23,813 nt of DNA, taken from IMG/VR virus record IMGVR_UViG_3300037489_000160, positions 1 to 23,813 of that record, one strand, 5' to 3'. Of the stretch, positions 1-6,332 are shown piece by piece. Origin of the DNA: a virus. How positions within the stretch are numbered: the stretch's first letter is position 1; every line of letters begins with the position of its first letter. The notes beneath the pieces are model-generated. The model ran no database searches, was not told where the DNA came from, and saw only the letters and a list, made by a program, of their open reading frames with translations. Made by a program: the position numbers and the translations under genes.

Positions 1-58
1 TATGACCAAATGGACATTCAACCAAATGTTCCCGGAATTTAAAAATGATAAGCATTAA
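1..58 (+). CDS. 3' end (or tiny whole) of an upstream gene, unrecognised
   Basis: A reading frame that is open at the left edge ends with TAA at 56-58. Its visible residues are MTKWTFNQMFPEFKNDKH. It overlaps the start of the polymerase gene by 14 bases, which suggests that the two are co-translated. The ATG at position 2 could be the real start of an 18-residue peptide or an internal Met of a longer protein. The window edge hides which. No function can be assigned. Confidence 0.4.
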   Translation, partial: MTKWTFNQMFPEFKNDKH

Positions 59-2813
59 AACAGAATACAGCTTCCGAAAAGTATTTGGCCATATTGATAA
101 AGTGGCGGAGCGTTGCGCAGCCGTCGGATTAAAAGCTGCGGCGATTGCTGACTATGATAATACCTTTGGGCATGTACAATGGCGCAAGTCTTGCGAGAAG
201 CATGGCATCCACGCTTGCTATGGCGTTACGCTCCGTGTTTATGTCGGAAAACTCGAGAACGAACGCAAAGCGGATTTTATATGGACAACATTCATTGCTC
301 AAAACAATAAAGGGCTAAGGCAAATCAATGAGCTGGTTTCCGAGGCATATGCAAATTTCTATTATGTCCCAAGGTTAAGCTCGCATCGTCTTTTCGAAAT
401 GTTGCCAACTTTAAAAGATAACATGGTAATGTTTAGTCTTAAAAATACTTTGGCGCCTGATACTCAATTTATCCCGAGGCATGACGACAGGCCATTTCAT
501 GTATGGGCTGGTTTTGATAATTACTATCCAGAGATTAAAGATCGGATTGTGTATGAACTTAGTGCGGAGCGTTTCGAAACCAAAACAACGCCGCAACATA
601 TATTAACTAAAGAGGAATGGCTTGAGATATTCCCTCACCGTGATTCTGTTTGGGATGATACTCAGGACTTGTTGTTATCCTTTGATGCTCAATTAACTAA
701 AGCGCCTTTGCTACGGTTTCCGGATAAATTCGATATCAGGAAGCAATGCAAGATTGGTGCAAAATTGAGAAACATAGATTTGACCGACCCAGTATACAAA
801 GCGCGTATGAATCGCGAATTGTTATTGATTAAGAAAAAAGATTACATTGATTATTTTGCGGTCGTTGCGGACCTTATCAACTACGCGAAGGAACATATGC
901 TGGTCGGCCCTAGTCGCGGAAGCAGCGCGGGCTCCTTGGTTTGTTACTTGTTGGGCATTACTGAAATTGATCCTATCCCTTACGGATTAATATTTGAACG
1001 CTTTATTGACGTAACTCGTTTGGACTTGCCTGATATTGATATTGACTTCCCGGACGATAAGCGTTGGATGGTAATTGAATATTTGGAAAATAAATATGGG
1101 AAAGCCAACATTGCTCATATCTGTAACATCAGCCGGCTGAAGCCTAAATCAGCCATTGGGGAATTTGCGAAAGCGCTACAAATCCCCACGTATGAAACGC
1201 AGCCTGTGAAGGATGCGATTATTGAACGGAGCGGAGGAGATGCGCGCGTTGCTATGTGCATAAAAGATACGCTCGAATCGACCGACGCAGGAAAAGAATT
1301 TATTAAAAAATATCCGCCCATGGCATTAGTGGAACATATTGAAGCCCATGCGCGTCATAGCGGAGTTCACGCAGCGGGGATTATTGTTTGTAACGACCCG
1401 ATTACTAAATATGTCGGCTTCAATAGTCGCGACAATGTTGCGATGGTTGATAAGAAAGATGCGGAAGAACTGAACCTATTGAAAATTGATATTTTGGGAT
1501 TGCGCACGCTTACAATATTGGAACAAACCCTAGAGCAAATTGATAAAGGATTTAATTGGCTATACAATTTGCCTTTAGATGATGCTGATACCTTTACAGT
1601 ATTTAATAACATGCGCCTCGCAGGAGTATTTCAATTTGAAGGATACGCGCTACAATCGCTAACACGCCAAATGGAGATAACAGAATTCAATGACATCGTA
1701 GCAATAACATCATTAGCGCGTCCCGGTCCGTTACATTGTGGTGGTGCAACCGACTTCATTGAACGTCGAACGGGACGCAAGCCGATTAAATATTTGCATG
1801 ATTCAATCATTCCTTATACTGAGGAGACGTTTGGTACAATCGTATACCAAGAACAAGTCCTGCAAATAAGTCGCGAAGTTGGAAAGTTGAGTTGGGAAGA
1901 TACAAACCAATTACGTCGAGCGCTGAGCAAAAGTCTTGGTGATGAATTCTTTAATAAGTACAAAGTCAAATTCCTAAAAGGAGCTAAGGAAAATGGCATG
2001 GAGGAATCGGAAGGTATTAAGATATGGGAGAACATGTGTACATTTGGCTCTTGGGCATTTAATAAATCGCACGCGGTTAGCTATGGGCTTATCAGTTATT
2101 GGACAGCATATTTAAAAGCGCATTACCCGTTGGAGTTTGCTGTTGCGATGCTCAACAATGTTCGCGATGACTCCCAGGGAGTGAAACTGTTAAGGGATAT
2201 GGTTGAGAATGAGGGGTTGAAGTATAAGCCTGTTGATGCTGAATATTCTATGGGGACCTGGTCTGTTAATGACGGGCTCTTGATCGGAGGGCTTGTCAAT
2301 TTAAAAGGAATTGGCGCGAAGAAAGCTCAACAAATAATCGACCGGAGGAAAAAAGGATTAAAATTAACACCAGCAATCCAAAAGATAATCGACAAAGCGG
2401 AAACGCCATACAATGACATCTTCCCGGTCCGGAGCCGGTTTGCTGATTATTACAAAAACCCGAGCGCATATAATATAAACAGCACCGGCCTATCGTATCT
2501 AAAAGACGTTCAAGAGGATGGCTCATACATTTTTATCGGATTACTCGTTGACCGAAACTTGCGGGACCTTAATGAGTATGGGAGCGTTGTTAAGCGCGGT
2601 GGAAAAATAATCAAGAAAAATAATCTGTTCCTGAACTTTACGGTCGAAGATGATACAGACAGCATCATCTGTACTATCGACCGATACAAATATCAGGCGA
2701 TGGGAAAGACGATAGCAGAGACCGGGAAAATTGGCGAGGACTTCTATTTGATAAAGGGAAAAATCAGTGGGGATTGGCGGAAAATCTACGTGGAGAAGGT
2801 GAGAAAATTATGA
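45..2813 (+). CDS. dnaE-like: Phage DNA polymerase III alpha subunit (C-family replicase)
   Basis: This 922-residue protein is a C-family DNA polymerase, which copies DNA at the replication fork. An N-terminal PHP-like domain (about 1-65) is followed by the palm, with GPSRGSSAGS at 288-297 and the PDIDIDF motif at 329-335. Its D330 and D332, together with D482 in KIDILGLRTLT, match the three catalytic aspartates of the family. Further conserved blocks are HARHSGVHAAG (435-445), ARPGPL (558-563), YQEQVLQI (601-608) and FNKSHAVSYGLISYW (672-686). A helix-hairpin-helix (about 749-768) and an OB-like fold (about 826-922) end the protein. The PHP metal ligands look lost: Lys replaces His in the usual HSEYS motif, and ADYDN replaces TDHGN. 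The protein is about 240 residues shorter than E. coli DnaE and seems to lack the C-terminal tau-binding region. The start overlaps the previous frame by 14 bases. Identification is secure; its use in phage replication is inferred. Confidence 0.95.
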   Translation: MISIKTEYSFRKVFGHIDKVAERCAAVGLKAAAIADYDNTFGHVQWRKSCEKHGIHACYGVTLRVYVGKLENERKADFIWTTFIAQNNKGLRQINELVSEAYANFYYVPRLSSHRLFEMLPTLKDNMVMFSLKNTLAPDTQFIPRHDDRPFHVWAGFDNYYPEIKDRIVYELSAERFETKTTPQHILTKEEWLEIFPHRDSVWDDTQDLLLSFDAQLTKAPLLRFPDKFDIRKQCKIGAKLRNIDLTDPVYKARMNRELLLIKKKDYIDYFAVVADLINYAKEHMLVGPSRGSSAGSLVCYLLGITEIDPIPYGLIFERFIDVTRLDLPDIDIDFPDDKRWMVIEYLENKYGKANIAHICNISRLKPKSAIGEFAKALQIPTYETQPVKDAIIERSGGDARVAMCIKDTLESTDAGKEFIKKYPPMALVEHIEAHARHSGVHAAGIIVCNDPITKYVGFNSRDNVAMVDKKDAEELNLLKIDILGLRTLTILEQTLEQIDKGFNWLYNLPLDDADTFTVFNNMRLAGVFQFEGYALQSLTRQMEITEFNDIVAITSLARPGPLHCGGATDFIERRTGRKPIKYLHDSIIPYTEETFGTIVYQEQVLQISREVGKLSWEDTNQLRRALSKSLGDEFFNKYKVKFLKGAKENGMEESEGIKIWENMCTFGSWAFNKSHAVSYGLISYWTAYLKAHYPLEFAVAMLNNVRDDSQGVKLLRDMVENEGLKYKPVDAEYSMGTWSVNDGLLIGGLVNLKGIGAKKAQQIIDRRKKGLKLTPAIQKIIDKAETPYNDIFPVRSRFADYYKNPSAYNINSTGLSYLKDVQEDGSYIFIGLLVDRNLRDLNEYGSVVKRGGKIIKKNNLFLNFTVEDDTDSIICTIDRYKYQAMGKTIAETGKIGEDFYLIKGKISGDWRKIYVEKVRKL

Positions 2814-3019
2814 CCAAACGGTATCAGATAAGCGAGGCCCAATTCAACCGGCTACTCGATAAGACCCGGATCTCTAGAAACACCCGGAGAGGGCTTAAAA
2901 AGGTGCTTGTACATGGGAAAACCTACGAGGAGAGCGGGTTCACAAAGCAATTCATCTATAAAAAGATCAAAAGGATCAAGGAGTTAGCGAAGGAAGAAGG
3001 GCTTGAGATTTTTCATTGA
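2810..3019 (+). CDS. Small KorA/TrfB-like helix-turn-helix DNA-binding protein
   Basis: This 69-residue basic protein resembles the DNA-binding domain of the plasmid repressor KorA (TrfB). ISEAQF near the start matches the family's LTESQF, VLVHGKTYEE corresponds to VLVDGKPQAT, and the following GFTKQFIYKKIKRIKEL fits the recognition helix of a helix-turn-helix. A frame starting at 2774 is longer, but the ATG at 2810 is preferred. It has a good ribosome site (GAAGGTGAG) and forms an ATGA overlap with the polymerase stop codon, so the two genes are translationally coupled. A transcriptional regulator acting on the phage's own promoters is the likely role, perhaps on the promoter 18 bases downstream of its stop codon. 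KorA itself has a C-terminal dimerisation domain that is missing here. Family assignment rests on motif similarity read by eye. Confidence 0.6.
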   Translation: MTKRYQISEAQFNRLLDKTRISRNTRRGLKKVLVHGKTYEESGFTKQFIYKKIKRIKELAKEEGLEIFH

Positions 3020-3036
3020 AATATCAGTGAAAAGGG

Positions 3037-3064
3037 TTTACTTTCTCGAGAGATGGACTATAAT
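3037..3064 (+). promoter_or_regulatory. Sigma-70-type promoter for the small-gene operon
   Basis: TTTACT (3037-3042) and a perfect TATAAT (3059-3064) are separated by 16 bases. They lie in the only sizeable non-coding gap in this part of the block, 44 bases before the start codon at 3108. The spacer holds an 8-base palindrome, TCTCGAGA (3044-3051), which could be an operator. Initiation is expected near 3071. The promoter would let the genes from 3108 onward be expressed independently of the polymerase operon. Confidence 0.6.
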
Positions 3065-3107
3065 TATTGATAGTAGTTAAATAAATCAACCCCGAGGAGA
3101 GCGCGCC

Positions 3108-3578
3108 ATGTATACTGTAAAACAAAAAATCAACAAGAAGGTAACCAAAATCATCGACCAATTCGCTACTATCGGCGAAGCCGAAACCTTCATCACCGGA
3201 ACCAACTATTTCATCCACTTCAGCGCCGACGCTATCAGGGCCCAGGGCAATCCCCAGGAGACTTTCTGGAACGGTAAGAACCCCGAGTCAGTAAGCCAAC
3301 TCAACGTCGCTATCGACGGACGCACCTGGTGTGAAATAAGAGAAAATATGTGTCCAGCCCTTGATGATTGGCGGAAGCTTCAAAATGCTTACTATCGCTA
3401 CTACAACGACGGTGACGGTTTTGTAAATAAGCTCCGCCATCTAGCGAACCGCCATGGGATTGAGATTACCGGGTATCATACCTCACGCGATTTCCGCAAC
3501 CCTATTCTGGAAGATAAACTCGAGCAGCTCGCCGACGTAGTATTTGCCGCCGCGCTCCGCGAAAAAATCGCAGCTTAA
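3108..3578 (+). CDS. Hypothetical phage protein, 156 residues
   Basis: The product is not recognised. The start has a clear ribosome site (AGGAG at 3095-3099, 8 bases before the ATG). It is the first gene after the strong promoter at 3037-3064, so it is probably the most abundantly made product of this block. The sequence looks soluble and mixed, with a Lys-rich start (VKQKINKKVTKI), an aromatic stretch NAYYRYYNDGDGF near residue 95, and a helical C-terminus. No signal peptide, membrane segment or catalytic motif is visible. Base composition of the first half is more GC-rich than that of the following gene, which may mean a separate origin. Confidence 0.75.
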   Translation: MYTVKQKINKKVTKIIDQFATIGEAETFITGTNYFIHFSADAIRAQGNPQETFWNGKNPESVSQLNVAIDGRTWCEIRENMCPALDDWRKLQNAYYRYYNDGDGFVNKLRHLANRHGIEITGYHTSRDFRNPILEDKLEQLADVVFAAALREKIAA

Positions 3579-3606
3579 TTCGAATATATAACAAGGAGAC
3601 AAGACC

Positions 3607-3948
3607 ATGACTAATAAAATGAAACCTTTTGACTGTGAAGATTATTTTGGGTTCAGTGGCGCTGAATCGACCGACAATCACGAACCTCATCTAGCTTATA
3701 TAGATTTTAGCAATAGTAATAATCCAGAAGAAAATCATTACTATGTAATAATGGCGAATGATTTAAATGCTGACGAAGATGAAGATGCCCCAACGATTGA
3801 AATTGGAAATCCGGGAGAGGATGAAATTTGTTTTAAAAAAGAATTTCAAACAGCAAGACAAGCCCTCGATTTCGCCAATCATCTTTTATTAAAAGTTGAT
3901 GGCAAAACGAAGTCCGAAATTGACGCTGTGTTAAATTACCTTAACTAA
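3607..3948 (+). CDS. Hypothetical acidic protein, 113 residues
   Basis: This small protein is not recognised. It is strongly acidic, with DLNADEDEDAPTIEIGNPGEDE in the middle as the most charged part, split here only by short hydrophobic residues. The C-terminal third (FQTARQALDFANHLLLK and on) looks helical. The ribosome site AAGGAG lies 8 bases or so before the ATG, inside the leader AGGAGACAAGACC that recurs before the next genes. There is no membrane segment. Small acidic early phage proteins sometimes bind host nucleic-acid-binding proteins or mimic DNA, but nothing here shows that directly. Confidence 0.7.
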   Translation: MTNKMKPFDCEDYFGFSGAESTDNHEPHLAYIDFSNSNNPEENHYYVIMANDLNADEDEDAPTIEIGNPGEDEICFKKEFQTARQALDFANHLLLKVDGKTKSEIDAVLNYLN

Positions 3949-3963
3949 TCCCCCAGACCCAAA

Positions 3964-3977
3964 AGGATAAGACCATG
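3964..3977 (+). promoter_or_regulatory. Repeated translation-start leader AGGATAAGACCATG
   Basis: The 14-base string AGGATAAGACCATG spans the ribosome site and start codon here and again at 4263-4276. Close variants are at 5376-5389 (AGGATAAGACAATG) and 3594-3609 (AGGAGACAAGACCATG). The distance from AGGA to the ATG is nearly constant. Normal ribosome sites in this window do not share the AAGACC part, so this is more than a Shine-Dalgarno match. It could reflect gene duplication or a shared translational control signal. Confidence 0.55.
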
Positions 3978-4247
3978 AGCAATATGAGCTACTGCAGATT
4001 TCAAAATACCCGTAATGACTTCCAAGATTGCCGATACGCTATGGAAGAAATCTTGGAAGGAGGCGAAGAGCCATTGTCAGGCGAAGAACTCGAAGCGGCA
4101 AAACAGTTACTGGACGATGCTGTTGAATTTGTGATGCTGTTTTCGGAAACTTTGAACATTGATTCAGGAAACATCGAGGACCTCGGATACCAAGGCAGCG
4201 TGAAGGATGAAGTCCACCATTTGATGAGCGGTGAAAAAATTAAGTAA
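3975..4247 (+). CDS. MSYCRF-type conserved phage protein, 90 residues
   Basis: The N-terminus MSNMSYCRFQNTRNDFQDC resembles a small protein family common in phage genomes, usually beginning MSYCRFENT and lacking a known function. The remainder is acidic and helical (GEEPLSGEELEAAKQLLDDAVEF). The gene starts right behind the leader AGGATAAGACC and lies 27 bases after the acidic gene. Two cysteines (residues 7 and 19) are the most conserved part of the family as I recall it. Its position next to the DUF932 gene is consistent with an early or middle phage operon. Function is unknown. Confidence 0.7.
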   Translation: MSNMSYCRFQNTRNDFQDCRYAMEEILEGGEEPLSGEELEAAKQLLDDAVEFVMLFSETLNIDSGNIEDLGYQGSVKDEVHHLMSGEKIK

Positions 4248-4273
4248 CACCAACCAACTAAGAGGATAAGACC

Positions 4274-5347
4274 ATGAACAAAGGCAAAACATTAACTCAG
4301 CTGGCAGTAGAAATCGAAAGACGCCAAGAGGCCAAAGTTGACTATGTAGTCGATACGCGTGAACTTGAATTCCTTCAGATAGGTGAAGAGGAGAATAAAA
4401 CTTTTGCGCTGAACGTTCCCGGCCAAGGCTACTATGGGATAGCTGATCACGCCCATCATCAACTAGCCAACAAGCTGGGAATCCCCATGCCGTATTATCG
4501 CCGCATGATGTCTCAGGCTCCCGAGCTACTGACCGACAACGTAGCGCATTGGCTACATGATGGTGATGATAAGCGTATGATCAGGACCCTTGACCAGAAC
4601 GTTCGAGCCGTCCTATCGAATCGCTACAAGCGCATTGAGAATGAGGATATTCTTCAAGCAGCCCTTCCCGCTATCGAGGAGCAAAAAGACGCGATAATCT
4701 TATCCACGGAAGTCACTGATTTGAAGATGTACGTGAAAGTTTTATTCCCGTCCCTAGAACAGGAAATTAAAACGGGTGACACCGTTCGTCCCGGTGTAGT
4801 AATTTCGAACAGCGAGGTGGGCGCCGGGAGTCTAAATGTTCAGGCATTCTTTTATCGCGACTTCTGCACAAATGGATGCGTGTTTGGGCAAGGCGATTTA
4901 TTTGGCCTGAAAAAGACTCACCTTGGTCGAGCCATCAGCGTGGATGATTTTGAAGTTTATCGCGATGATACTATCGCGGCGCAAGACCAAGCAACCTTGC
5001 TACAAATTCGTGACGTGGTATCGGTAGCCTCGAGCGAAGATATGTTCAACAAGATGGTCAATAAATTACGCCAATCAACCGAAGGTCCGCAAATCGAAAA
5101 TCCAGAAGCAGCCGTTCAAGTTCTCGCAAAGGCAGTCGGACTAAATGAAACGGAGCGTGGTCAGGCTTTAATTAATTTAATCGAGGACCGGGACATGACC
5201 CGCTGGGGCGCTCTGAATGCGGTTACTAAGATTGCCAATGAATCGGAATCTTACGACCGTTCGAGTGAGTTGGAAAGCTTGGGCGGTAAGATCCTCGAGC
5301 TATCTATGCGGGAATGGGGAACGATTGCTCAAGCAGTCGCAGCCTAA
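4274..5347 (+). CDS. DUF932 phage/plasmid-like protein
   Basis: This 357-residue protein resembles the DUF932 family (phage/plasmid-like protein), found widely on phages and plasmids. Family-like features include the early segment FALNVPGQGYYGIADHAHHQL, then LGIPMPYYRRM, the central RAVLSNRYKRIENEDIL, and a later domain with CTNGCVFGQGDLFGLKKTHLG (about 197-217) in which two cysteines are spaced C-x3-C. The length fits the usual 300-400 residues. It follows the same AGGATAAGACC leader as its neighbours. The biochemical role of DUF932 is not established; links to DNA metabolism or plasmid maintenance are only by association. No membrane segment is seen. Confidence 0.8.
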   Translation: MNKGKTLTQLAVEIERRQEAKVDYVVDTRELEFLQIGEEENKTFALNVPGQGYYGIADHAHHQLANKLGIPMPYYRRMMSQAPELLTDNVAHWLHDGDDKRMIRTLDQNVRAVLSNRYKRIENEDILQAALPAIEEQKDAIILSTEVTDLKMYVKVLFPSLEQEIKTGDTVRPGVVISNSEVGAGSLNVQAFFYRDFCTNGCVFGQGDLFGLKKTHLGRAISVDDFEVYRDDTIAAQDQATLLQIRDVVSVASSEDMFNKMVNKLRQSTEGPQIENPEAAVQVLAKAVGLNETERGQALINLIEDRDMTRWGALNAVTKIANESESYDRSSELESLGGKILELSMREWGTIAQAVAA

Positions 5348-5386
5348 TATCAACGGCCAAGGACGGCCATCAACGAGGATAAGACA

Positions 5387-5524
5387 ATGGCTAGTACAAT
5401 GAAAATAATCCCAAGAGATAAGACCAAAGTATGGGGCTTTTGGGCAGATGATGAACAGTCCAAGAAAATCAACAAAGCAAAACGGACGATTGAGGACAAC
5501 CAAATCATCCCAAAAAACAAATAG
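5387..5524 (+). CDS. Small hypothetical protein, 45 residues
   Basis: A 45-codon frame starts at the ATG directly behind the repeated leader AGGATAAGACA (5376-5386) and ends with TAG at 5522-5524. The product, beginning MASTMKIIPRDKTKVWGFW, is basic and rich in Lys and Asn toward its end, with three aromatic residues in a WGFW cluster at 16-19. It is not recognised. Its start signal matches those of three upstream genes, which is the main argument that it is real. The next gene starts 7 bases after the stop. Confidence 0.6.
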   Translation: MASTMKIIPRDKTKVWGFWADDEQSKKINKAKRTIEDNQIIPKNK

Positions 5525-5531
5525 GAATGGG

Positions 5532-5765
5532 ATGATGTCTTGTGATGCATTTTTCATCTCCCGGTTAATGGGCGAGCAAATCGAAATAATACGCGCTACA
5601 AATAAGCAATCCCGTTGGCGCGCATTGTTTCGACGCGCTGATAAGGAAGCGATAGAGGAGCTTTGCGTGTTACAAGAAAAGCTGCACAAGATATTATCAG
5701 AAGGAGTCCCGGAAGAATGCATCAATGGCGATATACCAAAATGGTTAACATTTCAAGCAGATTAG
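5532..5765 (+). CDS. Hypothetical protein, 77 residues
   Basis: The frame can be extended upstream to 5448, but that part lies over the previous gene in another frame. The ATG pair at 5532/5535 is a better start, with AGGA at 5523-5526. The product (MMSCDAFFISRLMGEQIEII and on) is mixed-charge and mostly helical: a basic middle (KQSRWRALFRRADKEA) is followed by an amphipathic helix (IEELCVLQEKLHKILSEG). There is no signal peptide. It is not recognised, and it ends the run that began at the promoter at 3037. Confidence 0.6.
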   Translation: MMSCDAFFISRLMGEQIEIIRATNKQSRWRALFRRADKEAIEELCVLQEKLHKILSEGVPEECINGDIPKWLTFQAD

Positions 5766-5808
5766 TCGAGGCGTATCAGAGTCAGCCGAAAAACTCTGCA
5801 ATGAGAAT

Positions 5809-5832
5809 AAGGAGAATGCCATCATGGACTAA
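5809..5832 (+). other. Minigene ATG-GAC-TAA with good ribosome site, or nonsense-broken small gene
   Basis: AAGGAG (5809-5814) is followed after 9 bases by ATG GAC TAA (5824-5832). Read past the stop, the same frame stays open through the next start codon at 5929. So this is either a two-codon minigene, comparable to the lambda bar minigenes, or a short gene broken by a nonsense codon (CAA to TAA needs one change). The 163-base gap between 5765 and 5929 otherwise holds only the hairpin at 5884-5911. Confidence 0.35.
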
Positions 5833-5883
5833 TTTAAGCACCACCTAAAAAAAATAGAAACCAAATTGCCAAACGAGAAGTAC

Positions 5884-5911
5884 GGATGCGCCTTAATCCT
5901 GAGGCGCATCC
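5884..5911 (+). promoter_or_regulatory. RNA hairpin in the leader of the envelope cassette
   Basis: GGATGCGCCT (5884-5893) and AGGCGCATCC (5902-5911) form a perfect 10-bp GC-rich stem with an 8-base loop. It ends 5 bases before the ribosome site AGGAGA (5917-5922) of the lipoprotein gene. No T-tract follows, so it is not a standard terminator on this strand. It may protect the 5' end of a processed mRNA, or modulate translation of the lipoprotein. Confidence 0.6.
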
Positions 5912-5928
5912 AACCTAGGAGAAGCACG

Positions 5929-6165
5929 ATGAAAATATTAATGGCGATAATTATTACAGTGGCATTGGCCGGTTGTAATGATGAGGAAATCGAAAACACC
6001 AAGGACATGATCGAGGCCATCGCGAAGGAGCAAGCCACCGAGGCTGTTTGTAAAAAGGCTGACGAATACTTCCTCAAGAAGTGTGTTGGGGATCTCGACG
6101 CCTTAACGCAAGTCGGTTGCGATGAACTCAAAAAGGCGATGCTTGAGCATTGCGTGGTAGAATAA
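5929..6165 (+). CDS. Small lipoprotein with twin C-x10-C pattern
   Basis: This 78-residue protein begins with a lipoprotein signal peptide: MKILMAIIITVALAGC, with lipobox LAGC and the lipidated cysteine at residue 16. The mature part starts NDEE. An Asp at position +2 is not present (Asn is), so outer-membrane sorting is plausible in an enterobacterial-type Lol system. Four further cysteines lie at 41, 52, 64 and 75, giving C-x10-C, an 11-residue gap, then C-x10-C. This looks like two helices that could be stapled by disulfides in the periplasm. The ATG at 5929 is chosen over an in-frame TTG at 5866 because of AGGAGA at 5917-5922 and the signal peptide. It is the first gene of a three-gene envelope cassette. 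No family is recognised. Confidence 0.75.
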   Translation: MKILMAIIITVALAGCNDEEIENTKDMIEAIAKEQATEAVCKKADEYFLKKCVGDLDALTQVGCDELKKAMLEHCVVE

Positions 6166-6167
6166 TC

Positions 6168-6332
6168 ATGCCACGGATAAAAGGCTTCACCCTAATCGAA
6201 TTGATGGTTGTTGTAGCAATTTTAGGCATACTCGCATCAATTCTTATTCCAGCAATCCAAGAACATCAGGAACGCCAGGAAGACAAAGCTGATACATTAA
6301 ATCAAACTGAAAATACAGAGGAGCTAAAATGA
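6168..6332 (+). CDS. Miniature type IV prepilin-like protein
   Basis: The 54-residue product carries a textbook class III signal: MPRIKG then FTLIELMVVVAILGILASIL. Prepilin peptidase of the host would cut after G6 and methylate F7; E11 is the Glu at mature position 5, needed for pilin assembly. The hydrophobic helix ends near residue 30 and is followed only by a short charged tail (EHQERQEDKADTLNQTEN). No globular head domain is present, so the mature protein would be about 48 residues against roughly 100-160 for normal pilins or pseudopilins. The start lies 2 bases after the lipoprotein stop, and its end overlaps the next gene by ATGA. No strong ribosome site is visible, which suggests coupling. 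It could insert into, or interfere with, host pilus or type II secretion fibres; that is inference. Confidence 0.8.
   Translation: MPRIKGFTLIELMVVVAILGILASILIPAIQEHQERQEDKADTLNQTENTEELK

Noticed and set aside
2774-2809. Longer start of the KorA-like gene
   Set aside because: This stretch lies inside the polymerase gene; the ATG at 2810 has the better ribosome site and an ATGA overlap.
45-2813. Host chromosomal dnaE next to a prophage
   Set aside because: It is shorter than cellular versions, overlaps small unknown genes on both sides, and lies in one tightly packed phage-like operon.
5448-5531. Longer start of the 77-residue gene
   Set aside because: It would overlap most of the 45-codon gene that has the conserved leader; no ribosome site precedes it.
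5300-5725. Minus-strand frames with hydrophobic stretches
   Set aside because: They run against three plus-strand genes with good start signals, and have no promoter or ribosome site of their own.
5663-5848. Plus-strand frame of 61 codons bridging the gap after 5765
   Set aside because: Its first part lies over the 77-residue gene, its start is weak, and its codon use is not protein-like. Nothing supports it.
5866-5928. TTG start giving a longer lipoprotein
   Set aside because: It would bury the signal peptide behind 21 extra residues and lies across the leader hairpin.
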